From Nitrososphaeria archaeon (lineage in GTDB: Archaea > Thermoproteota > Nitrososphaeria > Conexivisphaerales > UBA164): a stretch of 21,133 bases of DNA. Each line of letters begins with the position of its first letter. Position 1 is the first letter of the stretch. This document shows, piece after piece, positions 7,187 to 15,315 of the stretch. Below the pieces are notes generated by a model. That model was not told the DNA's origin. It worked only from the letters and a program-made list of their open reading frames with translations, and made no database searches. The stretch covers positions 1-21,133 of the forward strand of contig JARVJW010000014.1 of the NCBI GenBank assembly GCA_029775955.1, read 5' to 3'. Made by a program: the position numbers and the translations under genes.

Positions 7187-8213
7187 GCAATTTATTTAAT
7201 TTATCGTTTACAATTTTTTGGATCCCGCTGCCGTATTGAAAGGCCTTTTTTTTGGATTTTACTAGTTCTTCTGGTAAACCTGCAATAGAAGCTATAGCCC
7301 TGAGGCCAATTTTATCAATCTTATAATCTGGGGGCAATCCAAGCGCAAGGTTTGCAAATGGCCTTGAAGCATAAGGGAATATGGGAACCACGCCCCCAGA
7401 AAGAATTGCTAATGCATCCCTGTGTAAATCAGCGTTAAGGAAGTCTGACAATAAAACCGGGGTTATGCTATCCTTGCTGACGCTCCTATACCTTGAATAG
7501 CCTCCAAAAAGTTCATCCGCCATTTGTCCGGTTACTAGCCATTTTGCTCCTAGCTCCTTAGCCCTTTTAGATACCATAGCAAATCCAACTGCAAGTGAGT
7601 AATCCATTATTGTCATTGAAAATGAAGATACAGCTCTAATGGCATCGGTCATCTGCTCAGGTGTAACAACTTGATGGTCAAGCCCGAGTATGCTGGCACT
7701 TCTTCTTGCTCTGGCGACATCATAGCTTGTTTTTGTGCCCACAGTTATCAGAACAGGGTCCTTTTTCCTAAGAAGCCAAGAAATAAGAGAACTGTCAAGA
7801 CCACCTGAAAATGCTACAGCTATCTTACCATGTATGCTGTTGATAAATGAGTAGAGTTCAGCAAGCAAATGGTTAAGGTCACGGCTAGGCAACGGTACGA
7901 ATTTATCCAATAGGTTGAAAGCAATACTATTTTTACTGCAAACAATTATATAACCGCCTTTAAGCTGAGGCCTTAATAGAATTCCTAGCAGTGAAAATCC
8001 AAATGCCATAGTGGGGTCAGTGGCACATATTTGCAAATCTCTACTGATTGCCTTGATGGCAAATTGCCCCTTTTCTAGGCTCATAGCTTTCTGGAGCTCA
8101 TCTAAAGTCACCTCAACTCTTAAGTGCGATAGCGCAGTTGGACCTCCATACAGCTTGGATATTTTGAATTTATTCCCGGCCCCTTTTGGCAACAAGCTTT
8201 CTAGCCTCCACAA
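7173..8213 (-). CDS. Asparagine-synthase-like PP-loop ATPase without glutaminase domain
   Basis: This protein of about 346 residues resembles the C-terminal synthetase half of AsnB. The PP-loop SGGLDSS (136-142) binds ATP. TGQMADELFGGYSRY (229-243) corresponds to the GADELFGGY pyrophosphate-binding segment of asparagine synthetases. The first 110 residues form a short domain that lacks the N-terminal Cys and fold of a class II glutaminase, so it cannot use glutamine by that route. Such stand-alone proteins are unassigned amide or adenylate-forming enzymes; asparagine synthesis is not demonstrated. The longest frame starts at TTG 8213 and overlaps the Hel308 stop by 44 bases. In-frame TTG at 8195/8192 or ATG near 8084 are alternatives. 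It is probably co-transcribed with Hel308. Confidence 0.75.
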   Translation of the reverse strand: MWRLESLLPKGAGNKFKISKLYGGPTALSHLRVEVTLDELQKAMSLEKGQFAIKAISRDLQICATDPTMAFGFSLLGILLRPQLKGGYIIVCSKNSIAFNLLDKFVPLPSRDLNHLLAELYSFINSIHGKIAVAFSGGLDSSLISWLLRKKDPVLITVGTKTSYDVARARRSASILGLDHQVVTPEQMTDAIRAVSSFSMTIMDYSLAVGFAMVSKRAKELGAKWLVTGQMADELFGGYSRYRSVSKDSITPVLLSDFLNADLHRDALAILSGGVVPIFPYASRPFANLALGLPPDYKIDKIGLRAIASIAGLPEELVKSKKKAFQYGSGIQKIVNDKLNKLLTDA

Positions 8214-10269
8214 CTATTTTTGCCGCAAGGTCAGGCCCAAAGCTCCTTATTTTTGATATATTTTCAGGGTTTGCTTTAGCTAGCATATCAAGATTTTTTA
8301 TCCCTGCATTATAGAGTGCCCTGCCCCTCCTTCTTCCCACTTTCTCAACTTTGACAAGGTTGACAAGTTCTTCTTTTACTCCATACTTTATTCTGTAAAT
8401 TGCAGTTTCAAATTTACTGGCACTTAGCCCCAGCATATGCCCAAGTTCAAGGTATGAATGTATTAACCACTCAGTGGAATCAGTTAGCCTGAACAGGTCA
8501 CCTGGGTCAATTCTGTACCTGTCCAATATTTCTTGTTCAGAAAACTCATTGACCCACGCATATAAACCAAGAAGGCTTCTTGCATAAGTACCAGGGCTTA
8601 TGTATCTTATCAGCCTCGGTTCGTGCTCTAAAATAGAGTTAAATTCTGATTGATCACCTGAATTTAAGGAAAGTTTAGGGTCTATATCTTCAGATGTTGA
8701 TGCAAGGCATATAAGTGGCATCACTAAATCTCTTTCATTTTTTATATAGGGAATATTTTTTATAAATTCTTTGGCAGTGGAGGGCGATATATACAGCTTG
8801 CTTACTAATTTGCCGATAGCTGTTGCTTCATATTTCCCATTTTTTAGTTTCCTTATGAATTTCGCATCATACAGATAGTCAATCGCTTCATGTATATCTA
8901 TAGTGCCAAATTGTCTGGCAAATAGGGTTTTATTAAAAAAAGTGCTGATTTCACGTTCAGAAGATAGCCTTGATATCGAAATATGCGCCAGTGTAAGTAA
9001 CCCAGTATCTTTAAGGTTCAATTTTGAACTGATAGGTTCTGGATCCCCTCTTACGTAATTGTCCATTATCCAGAATGCTTGCCTTTCACTGTTAGCAATC
9101 ACTATGCATTCACCAGAATCATCGTACTTGGGTCTGCCTGCTCTGCCGGCCATCTGCTTGTATTCCATAATCTTTATGGGCTCCATGCGTGAGCCATTGT
9201 ACCTGTAAACAGAATTTACTATTACAGTATGAGCAGGCAAATTGACTCCTGCAGCAAGCGTTGGGGTACTGCATATCACTTTAAGCTTGCCATTTATAAA
9301 TAGTTTCTCTATAAGAACCCGGTACTCGGCCGGTATTCCTGCATGGTGGAACGCTATGCCCTTGGCAATAAGTGATTTTAACATCCTTGAAATTGACGTT
9401 TCCTCTTCTTCTTCAGGAAACTGAGCACCAATTGTTCCGGCATAGTTTTTACTTATGCTTGAAAGCCTCTTCGCTATTTCCACTGCCTTCTTCCTTGTTT
9501 CTGCAAATACTAGAACCTGATGCCCGGCATCCAGTTCCCTATTTACAATGGCATCAAGAAGATTTCCACTGCCTTCTATTTTTTCCTGCGAACCATCATA
9601 TCTAATTATTTTATCCTCATACGCCACACTCTCCGTTAATTTAACAGGCCTCCAGTTAACGCTCACGCTTTTGAAACCCAGCCATCCAGCTATTTCTTCA
9701 CAATTGTTAACTGTAGCTGAAAGTGCAATAAACTGTGCATCAGGGTACTTTTCAATACTTTCTGTTAAAACAAATTCAAGCGTAGCTCCTCTGCTTACAT
9801 CGCTTATAAGATGTATTTCATCAAATATAAAAAGCCCAACGCGCTCAAGCCACTTAACCCTGTGCCGCATTATAGAATCAAATCGTTCATTGGTAGTGAT
9901 TATCAGATCACAGCCTGAAAGATATGAGGGGTCCGCGTCATAATCACCAGTGCTAATGCATACCCTGATTTCTTTGTCTTCAGTAATTTCTGAAAAAAAA
10001 TCCTTGAACTCTAAATATTTTTCTCCAGCAAGGGCTCTCAGCGGGGAAATGTAAACTGCCTTTAACCCTTTTTCTATAACTGCCTTGCTAATTGCAATCA
10101 TAGCGGTGAGCGTTTTTCCGCTTGCTGTTGGGGTTGATATTAGAGCATTTGCACCGCACAGTATGCCAGCCCTAACTGCTTCTTCCTGAGGTGGCCAGAG
10201 ATCACTGTATCCAAACCCCTTTAATCTGCTCTTTACTGAATAAGGCAGTTGCAAGTCGTCAGTATTCAA
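8170..10269 (-). CDS. hel308: ATP-dependent DNA helicase Hel308
   Basis: This 699-residue superfamily 2, Ski2-like helicase has the Hel308 domain order. Residues 1-30 carry the Q-motif region (LWPPQEEAV). Walker A is TPTASGKT (46-53), motif II is DEIH (150-153), motif III is SAT (184-186), and motif VI is QMAGRAGRP near 385-395. A winged helix, a ratchet domain (about 500-640) and a C-terminal helix-hairpin-helix (about 640-699, KIRSFGPDLAAKIVVEA) follow. Hel308 unwinds lagging-strand structures at stalled forks with 3'-5' polarity. The frame starts at TTG 10269; no better start lies nearby. The downstream PP-loop gene overlaps its end. The length matches the family (about 680-720). Confidence 0.94.
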   Translation of the reverse strand: MNTDDLQLPYSVKSRLKGFGYSDLWPPQEEAVRAGILCGANALISTPTASGKTLTAMIAISKAVIEKGLKAVYISPLRALAGEKYLEFKDFFSEITEDKEIRVCISTGDYDADPSYLSGCDLIITTNERFDSIMRHRVKWLERVGLFIFDEIHLISDVSRGATLEFVLTESIEKYPDAQFIALSATVNNCEEIAGWLGFKSVSVNWRPVKLTESVAYEDKIIRYDGSQEKIEGSGNLLDAIVNRELDAGHQVLVFAETRKKAVEIAKRLSSISKNYAGTIGAQFPEEEEETSISRMLKSLIAKGIAFHHAGIPAEYRVLIEKLFINGKLKVICSTPTLAAGVNLPAHTVIVNSVYRYNGSRMEPIKIMEYKQMAGRAGRPKYDDSGECIVIANSERQAFWIMDNYVRGDPEPISSKLNLKDTGLLTLAHISISRLSSEREISTFFNKTLFARQFGTIDIHEAIDYLYDAKFIRKLKNGKYEATAIGKLVSKLYISPSTAKEFIKNIPYIKNERDLVMPLICLASTSEDIDPKLSLNSGDQSEFNSILEHEPRLIRYISPGTYARSLLGLYAWVNEFSEQEILDRYRIDPGDLFRLTDSTEWLIHSYLELGHMLGLSASKFETAIYRIKYGVKEELVNLVKVEKVGRRRGRALYNAGIKNLDMLAKANPENISKIRSFGPDLAAKIVVEARKLVAKRGRE

Positions 10270-10294
10270 TATGTATTCTAGAACATCTGAATGG

Positions 10295-10310
10295 TTAATT
10301 AAATTTATTG
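10295..10310 (-). promoter_or_regulatory. Probable promoter of hel308
   Basis: On the reverse strand CAATAAATTTAATTAACC contains a TATA-like AATAAATT centred about 36 bases before the TTG start. This would leave a very short leader. It lies in the 54-base gap after the upstream radical SAM gene, so hel308 may also receive read-through. Confidence 0.35.
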
Positions 10311-10323
10311 ATAATTGAAGTTT

Positions 10324-11862
10324 TCACTGTAGCTTAATGGAAAGCCCGCCAGAAGGGAGTTCTTCTGCACCGTTCTTTATCATCAGTTCCAACTTTAGTT
10401 TGTTCCACTCCTTTTCGTTATATATACATCCTGGGTCAGGTGCCTTTATGTCATGGTAATAGTTGTACGCCCTGGCTCTGCACCCGCCGCAAGTATATTT
10501 GTACGTGCATGTGCTGCATGCTCCCTCCAGGTCATCCTTGTTCCTCAGATCCCTCAATAGCTGACTGTTGACCCATAGCCTGTCGAAATCGTCCTTGTAT
10601 AAGTTGCCCACCTTCACTTCCTCTTCATGAGGAAAGAAAACGCACGGATAAATGTCGCCATTGGGTTCAATACTCATATAAAACCTTCCTGCTCCACATC
10701 CACCTATGAAATCTGCCAGTTGTTGCAGCTTAGGGTTAGTGTACTGTGGGTTCTGGAAATGTGTGGGTATTACGTTCTTTCCGACCTTCTTTTGGGTTTC
10801 AATTACTTGCGCAACCATCGCATACTGCGGTGCAGTGGAAAGCAGTTCCAAGCCACCCCGGCTCGTGTTTTCATACAGCATGGATAGAAAGTCAAACCTC
10901 TCCTTCGGCTCCAGATCTTCCATCACTATCTCCCTTCCCCTGCCAGTGGGTATAAAGTTATAGGCCATCAGCCACCTTGCTCCGAGGTTCCTGGAAAGCT
11001 CAATCATCTTTGGCATGTCGCCTATGTTGTATTTTGTCACAGTTGTTGACACCTCAACGAACATGCCCAAATTGACACAGTTCCTTATGGCTCTTACAGC
11101 CCTGTCCCATGCTCCGTTAACCCTTCTGAATGAATCATGCACCTCGGGCGTTGGGCCATCTAGGCTTATCTGCACAAACTGCAGGCCTGCTTCCTTATAT
11201 TTTTTAGCAATCTTTTCGTTTGAAAGAACCCACCCGTTACTTGCCATTGCTGAATACATACCAAGCTCGCTTACCCTTTGAATGTATTCAACCATGTTTG
11301 GCAGCAGAGTCGGCTCACCTCCTGAAAATGCTATTGACGTTACGCCCGCCTTGGCAAGCTTTTCGATGCCTTGCATAACCATATCCGGCGTTGCTTCATC
11401 AGGATCCCTCTTGCCAGCGTTCTCATAGCAGTGCAAGCAGTTAAAGTTGCAGGCCTTAGTTATGTTCCAGACTATCTGATAAGGAGCGCCGGGCACGAAC
11501 GGCCTCCTCACGCCGAATAGCGCAAGCCCCTTAACCGTAGTTGCCACTCCCTTTCTCCAGTATGCGCTCTCAAGAGATTTCTGCATTTTTTCATCAGTTA
11601 TGCCAAATGTTTGCCCTGCCCTTTTCATCACAAATGACACCACCTTCTCAGTTAACCTGCACTTTATGCAGGCCTTCTTCCTCTTTCCAGTGTAAAGCTC
11701 AAGCGCTACCTCAAGCCTGTTGCCCTTATCAACTTCACAGTACTGTGTTGAACTCTTTAAGACGTTCCTTATGAATGGGTTGTTTATCATCTTCTCAAAC
11801 GAAGTTACCATACCCACCAGCGAGCTATCATTTTCTGAGCTATCGTGATTCTCAGATATCAT
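10324..11862 (-). CDS. Radical SAM protein with SPASM domain (AhbC/AhbD/NirJ-like), function unassigned
   Basis: This 512-residue protein has an N-terminal extension (1-125) with a CIKC pair (65-68) and an extra Cys42. A radical SAM barrel follows (about 127-330), with the 4Fe-4S motif CNFNCLHC at Cys138, 142, 145 and GGEP at 181-184. The C-terminal SPASM domain has Cys389, 407, 449, 452, 458, 461 and 479, enough for auxiliary iron-sulfur clusters. GGCRARAYNYY and DPGC near the end resemble the heme-pathway enzymes AhbC, AhbD and NirJ. PqqE-like peptide modification is also possible, although no small precursor peptide is evident nearby. It has its own promoter with an inverted repeat just upstream. 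The fold is certain; the substrate is unknown. Confidence 0.85.
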   Translation of the reverse strand: MISENHDSSENDSSLVGMVTSFEKMINNPFIRNVLKSSTQYCEVDKGNRLEVALELYTGKRKKACIKCRLTEKVVSFVMKRAGQTFGITDEKMQKSLESAYWRKGVATTVKGLALFGVRRPFVPGAPYQIVWNITKACNFNCLHCYENAGKRDPDEATPDMVMQGIEKLAKAGVTSIAFSGGEPTLLPNMVEYIQRVSELGMYSAMASNGWVLSNEKIAKKYKEAGLQFVQISLDGPTPEVHDSFRRVNGAWDRAVRAIRNCVNLGMFVEVSTTVTKYNIGDMPKMIELSRNLGARWLMAYNFIPTGRGREIVMEDLEPKERFDFLSMLYENTSRGGLELLSTAPQYAMVAQVIETQKKVGKNVIPTHFQNPQYTNPKLQQLADFIGGCGAGRFYMSIEPNGDIYPCVFFPHEEEVKVGNLYKDDFDRLWVNSQLLRDLRNKDDLEGACSTCTYKYTCGGCRARAYNYYHDIKAPDPGCIYNEKEWNKLKLELMIKNGAEELPSGGLSIKLQ

Positions 11863-11885
11863 AAAGTATTTATTTTTAATTTTAA

Positions 11886-11915
11886 AAATATAAATTTATC
11901 GCACAAAAATTGTGC
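11886..11915 (-). promoter_or_regulatory. Radical SAM gene promoter with upstream inverted repeat
   Basis: On the reverse strand TAAATTTATATTTTT is centred about 30 bases before the ATG at 11862, a good TATA position for a leaderless transcript. Immediately upstream, at 11901-11915, GCACAA AAA TTGTGC is a perfect inverted repeat with 6-base arms. Its position next to the BRE/TATA fits a regulator site. It could also be left over from the neighbouring transposon end at 11950. Confidence 0.45.
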
Positions 11916-11952
11916 CGAAATCCGTTTGTACGATTTTTAATTTGTCTGACAT

Positions 11953-11977
11953 CCTCTCCATCGTAAGCGATCAGAGG
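11953..11977 (-). other. IS200/IS605 right-end hairpin beside tnpB remnant
   Basis: On the reverse strand CCTCT pairs with AGAGG, and inside it ATCG CTTA CGAT forms an inner stem. The hairpin is followed by ATGTCAG, giving the AGGATGT ending also seen after the hairpin at 1867-1880. It lies four bases past the TnpB stop codon, the correct place for the right end and the 3' end of an omega RNA. Confidence 0.5.
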
Positions 11978-11980
11978 TTC

Positions 11981-12385
11981 CTACATAAAGTGGTAACTCT
12001 TAGACCTCCTTTTGAGTTCACCATAGCTTTCCACATGTGTGAATTCGGGCGTTTCTACTTTAATTACACCCAATTTTAGGATGTTTATAGCCGTATTCAA
12101 ATCCATGTCAATTGAAAGACCACATATCACAATATTCTTTTAGAGAGCTTCACGTTTCCACATCTAAAGCATATCTTCGATGACGGATCGAGCCTGCCTA
12201 TCTCGATCAATTCTCCATGCTAATTTGTATTTGAGCAGGCCTTGATACCAACTCTGGTCTGTTATGCAAGTCTGTGATTCCTCTCCATTCCTTTGATATT
12301 CAAATTCTCTAATATCGTAGTGCTTGACTATCGCGCATTATGTTTGAAAGCCGTTCTTGCATCTCTTATCTAGTCATATGTGAGC
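11981..12385 (-). pseudogene. tnpB: TnpB C-terminal remnant, stops and frameshifts
   Basis: Only the last third of the nuclease is left. The reverse strand gives IRDARTAFKHNAR, then TILENLNIKGMERNHRLA (with the second RuvC acid, Glu, in ILENL), then GELIEIGRLDPSSKICFRCG (first zinc-ribbon CxxC). After a frame change it continues GLSIDMDLNTAINILKLG with the last catalytic Asp, and a tail ending in KRRSKSYHFM, stop at 11983-11981. Internal stops occur near 12334, 12262 and 12220. The second CxxC of the zinc ribbon is lost. Upstream it meets an IS110 remnant in the other orientation. Confidence 0.8.
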
Positions 12386-12394
12386 AAGACAAAG

Positions 12395-13250
12395 GATATT
12401 AGATGATCGTAAACACATGTATGGATTGACTCCATAAAAGGTACCTGCAGAATGATAATGGATACATGTTGAAGGAATTGAAGGTGTTATGTGAACCAGA
12501 TAAGATAGTTTTCAGAATCACCCAGTTTAGGTCTAGTGGTATAGAACTGTACTGGGCGTACAGGATGCTGTCAGAAAGACATGAAGTTGTCAAACCCATT
12601 GCAGACAAAAGCAATAGCTAAAGACGGATGTGCTGGCACAGACCTGCTCAAGGGATACCTGAATGCTATGTACAACCCAGGGAGGCAATGTAGTCAGGTA
12701 TCGTGCTAGGCTTTTGGGGATCTTGATGAAGAACAGCATGTACAATGTGAAGGTTGACGCTGGTCCTTTCAATGAGGATTTCATTGAAAAGTTGAAGGGT
12801 ATAGGTGACCCAAAGATATCTGAACGCAATTGAAACACTAAATGAGGATAAGGCATCGAGAATGATAAAGAAGCAGGCTGAAGGGAACACCAAGCTTCTA
12901 ATGACGATACCTGGCATACCGCTCATAGACAGTGAAATAGGAGATATAGGCAGTCTTTGATTCCTATCATCTGGCATCTTATGTAGGATTATCGACGCAC
13001 TCTTCTGGTGGAAACACATATCATGGTGGAATAAGCAGGGCAGCCCATACTTAAGGTGGGCACAAAATCAAGTTACCTGGGTGCATATAAGGAATGAACT
13101 GTAGCAAAGTTCTACATTAGGCAAGTCCATTGCTCTTGTTTTAGCAAAGCTGCTGAAGATACTGGGTCCTGAAGGAGCAAAGGCCTTATAGAAAGGAATT
13201 ATAGTTAGAGGATTATGGCTGCATCCAACAGTTTGAGGGTTAAGCCTCAT
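12395..13250 (+). pseudogene. IS110-family transposase remnant (DEDD type)
   Basis: Forward frames assemble into an IS110 transposase. The start contains a damaged D-x-H-K motif (MD-stop-LHKR, near 12418). NGYMLKELKVLCEPDKIVF and YWAYRMLSERHEVVKP follow. A later frame gives MKNSMYNV and PFNEDF. The C-terminal Transposase_20 region reads KLLMTIPGIP, SEIGDIGSLDSYHLASYVGL, STHSSGGNTYHGGIS, then SPYLRWA and TWVHIRNE. At least four frame changes and several stops show it is dead. IS110 enzymes use a bridge RNA encoded in the flanking non-coding DNA; none was recognised here. Confidence 0.8.
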
Positions 13251-13603
13251 TGATCTAGATGCAGGGGATCCCTTAACAAGGTACCGAAGGGTAGAGATAA
13301 TGAGGGCAAGGCCTCAAAAGAGTAACTGGTATAACCTTCCTGCCATGCAGCAGTGCAGAGACATCCTAGTGTGAGCTAAATGGGTAAAATTTAAGCCTTG
13401 CATTTTTTAGTTTAGCGCATTTTCCAATTATGCAAGGCTTATCACGTATTAGTTATAGGTGAAACATTACTACTTGCGGGACTACTGTGTGTATAAGGAC
13501 ATTTTTCAAGTTTTAGCGCTTCTGATTTGCGCATTGTTGTTTGTACAAGAGCTGATAGGAGCGTGGGAACCTTTTCTACCACATCCCTTCCGTTTCTGAA
13601 AGG
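13251..13603. other. Non-coding stretch between IS110 and tnpB remnants
   Basis: No coding frame is convincing in these 353 bases. The stretch holds a 12-base inverted repeat (13392-13441) and the start of a second hairpin (13602-13621). It probably contains the 3' flank of the IS110 element and the right end of the reverse-strand tnpB element. Confidence 0.4.
13392..13441. repeat. 12-bp perfect inverted repeat with 26-base loop
   Basis: TAAGCCTTGCAT (13392-13403) is the exact reverse complement of ATGCAAGGCTTA (13430-13441). It lies about 140 bases downstream of the IS110 transposase remnant. It could be a structural part of a transposon RNA, a transposon end or an old insertion site. Confidence 0.6.
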
Positions 13604-13621
13604 TTATAATTTCTTATAACC
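13602..13621. other. 8-bp perfect hairpin over the tnpB stop codon
   Basis: GGTTATAA TTTC TTATAACC forms an 8-bp stem with a 4-base loop. It overlaps the last codons and stop of the reverse-strand TnpB frame. Right-end hairpins of IS200/IS605 elements lie close to the tnpB stop, so this may be one, or a transcription terminator. Confidence 0.4.
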
Positions 13622-14851
13622 ATCATTCGGGGCGTTGACCTTCAAGCCCGCTCCGGCCACTTTAGGCTCATGGCCGGTGTACAGGTATTCATCCTTCAAA
13701 GAAGGCCAAGAGGCATCCGCACTCACGGTAAACGGGTAGCCGCAGAGGCGCAGACCACGCAGGGTTATGGCAAGTGAGGCCAGCCTATCCCTGTCGTAGT
13801 CCACGCCACAGGTTTCGCATTTCGATATCCCCCAAGCCTGGTGCTTCAGCTTATCACCACAGACAGGACACTCAGATGAGGTCCCTCTTGGGTTCACATA
13901 AACGGTCTTGAATGAGGACTTGTATTCAATCATCTTTTGGTAAAGCCTGTATGGCCACCTGTTTAACTTTGTCCTGAACTTCCTGTTGTTTCCACCAGTC
14001 CTTATTCCGTTCAGGTCTTTAAAGACAAACGATGCGCCTGGGTTTTCCTTTACAGTAGCAAGGCATCATTGACACGGTTCTTCTGCCTACTTCTGGCCTG
14101 GCGCAGTTTCCTGTACTTTTTCTGCCTATTGTTCTTCTGCAGGCTCTTCCTCCTCCTGGAGAAGTCGTTCTGTATGTGCGCTGTGTCAGTTCCTTTCGGC
14201 GCAGGCTTGTCATCACCCAGCAAACGTGGAATCTATCGTGAAGTCCTGCGCCACGAAGCTGCTGCCTAGGCTCCTTTCCTTTTCCGATATGGTGAAAGTT
14301 ACACATACAAAATTGTCAGTCAGCAAGAGCTCTGAAGTTCTGCCCTTGCTGTATGCCAGGAAGTGCTTGTTCTCAGTGTTTATTGGGACATAAGCGTAAT
14401 GGCCGGGCTGGATCGTTACCCTCACTTTGTCACCTTCAACCTTGAACAGCTCGCCGTCAATCCTCATTTCAAGCTTCTTCACAACAGGTATCCTCAGCTC
14501 GCCATAATGGTTCTTCTTGTATGACCGGAGCATGGCAACGGCAGAAACGGGGTTGAGGTTGTGAATCGCATAATCGTAGTTTGACACGAACCACGGCTTG
14601 ACCATCTTCCTCAATGCAATTGGCGAAGGTATCCTATTGTGATCGCGTATAGCCATTTCATAGGCAACTTCAATAGCATACCTTATCGCGCTCTGCATGT
14701 CCGTGAGGTACTTCATTACGTCCTCTTGTGGCTCATAGTACCCGACAATTGTCCTCTTATCCCCCCTGGATCTCCATGGATGGCTCATGGCTTTATCACC
14801 TTCAGTATTTCCTTTATCTTCATATATATTATAGCTACTTATAAAGATCAT
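13604..14851 (-). pseudogene. tnpB: TnpB (IS200/IS605 OrfB), nearly full length but frameshifted
   Basis: Three reverse-strand frames make one protein. The first (14851-14213) holds an N-terminal domain of about 200 residues, probably starting at MSHPWRSRGDKR (near 14788), and ends in DFTIDSTFAG, where the first RuvC Asp lies. A frameshift near 14230 leads to the basic helix RRRKSLQKNNRQKKYRKLR and QKNRVNDALL. A second, near 14060, leads to NPGASFVFKDLNGIR and KFRTKLNRWPYRLYQKMIEY. The zinc ribbon CPVC/CETC and the last Asp (VDYDRDRLAS) complete it. In FVFKDL the usual catalytic Glu (FEDL) is Lys, which also argues against activity. The tail after DRD is unusually long. Confidence 0.85.
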
Positions 14852-14882
14852 CGTGGCTGTTTCTAACCCAGTTGTTTTTATT

Positions 14883-15043
14883 ATAGTTCTTCGCTTAACC
14901 TTTTGGCCAAATTAATATCTTTGACTAACGCTTTTGCATAGCTCATCTTTCCATAGAGGAGGATCGCGCGAAGCCTCTCCTTCTCCTAGCATTACTCTCC
15001 ATTTCTATTTGAGTTCTTCTCCCGTCAGATGCCTGACAGACAT
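14883..15043 (-). other. Decayed small reading frame, unidentified
   Basis: On the reverse strand MSVRHLTGEELK is followed by a stop, then WRVMLGEGEASRDPP. After one frame change it reads LYGKMSYAKALVKDINLAKRLSEEL, stop at 14883-14885. The last part is amphipathic and looks coding, like the end of a small antitoxin or the tail of an IS protein, but I cannot name it. It lies just upstream of the tnpB remnant. Confidence 0.25.
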
Positions 15044-15131
15044 GTAATTACATATACAGGTACGTTTTATTGTCATGTAGATAAAAAAATAATTGTCTAA
15101 TTAATCAATCGATAAAAAGCCTGTAAAATCA

Positions 15132-15162
15132 TAGTCCGGAACCACCGTGTTCCGGTAAACTA
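15132..15162. other. Stem-loop, possible left end of the tnpB element
   Basis: CCGGAAC (15136-15142) pairs with GTTCCGG (15149-15155) around a 6-base loop. An outer TAGT/ACTA pairing extends the stem by four base pairs past a 3-base bulge. It lies about 300 bases upstream of the reverse-strand tnpB start, where a left-end hairpin could be, and also upstream of rpoL. Confidence 0.4.
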
Positions 15163-15229
15163 CCTTGTAATTTTCAAAAATGAAGAATTATACATAAGTT
15201 TGAGCTAAATAGTTCTGGCATTGTTAAAC

Positions 15230-15246
15230 GTTTAGCCTGGCTAAAC
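15230..15246. promoter_or_regulatory. 17-base palindrome upstream of rpoL
   Basis: GTTTAGCC T GGCTAAAC is a perfect palindrome with 8-base arms around one base. It ends 19 bases before the rpoL TATA-like sequence (15265-15275). This is a good shape and position for a dimeric regulator site, but a transposon end cannot be ruled out. Confidence 0.35.
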
Positions 15247-15264
15247 AGGAGATATCATTGATCA

Positions 15265-15275
15265 TTTTTATAAAT
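15265..15275 (+). promoter_or_regulatory. TATA box of rpoL-tfs
   Basis: TTTTTATAAAT is centred about 46 bases before the rpoL ATG. It predicts a transcription start near 15296 and a short leader of about 20 bases. Confidence 0.45.
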
Positions 15276-15315
15276 GTTTAAATGCACACTGTTGCAAGTC
15301 TTTATGTGATTTACC

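Noticed and set aside
9242..9943. Forward-strand open frames opposite hel308
   Set aside because: They are complementary shadows of a well-conserved helicase and show no domain of their own.
14787..14825. Short frame MKIKEILKVIKP overlapping the TnpB start in ATGA, considered as a leader peptide
   Set aside because: Only 12 codons, no attenuator structure seen, and the host gene is a pseudogene.
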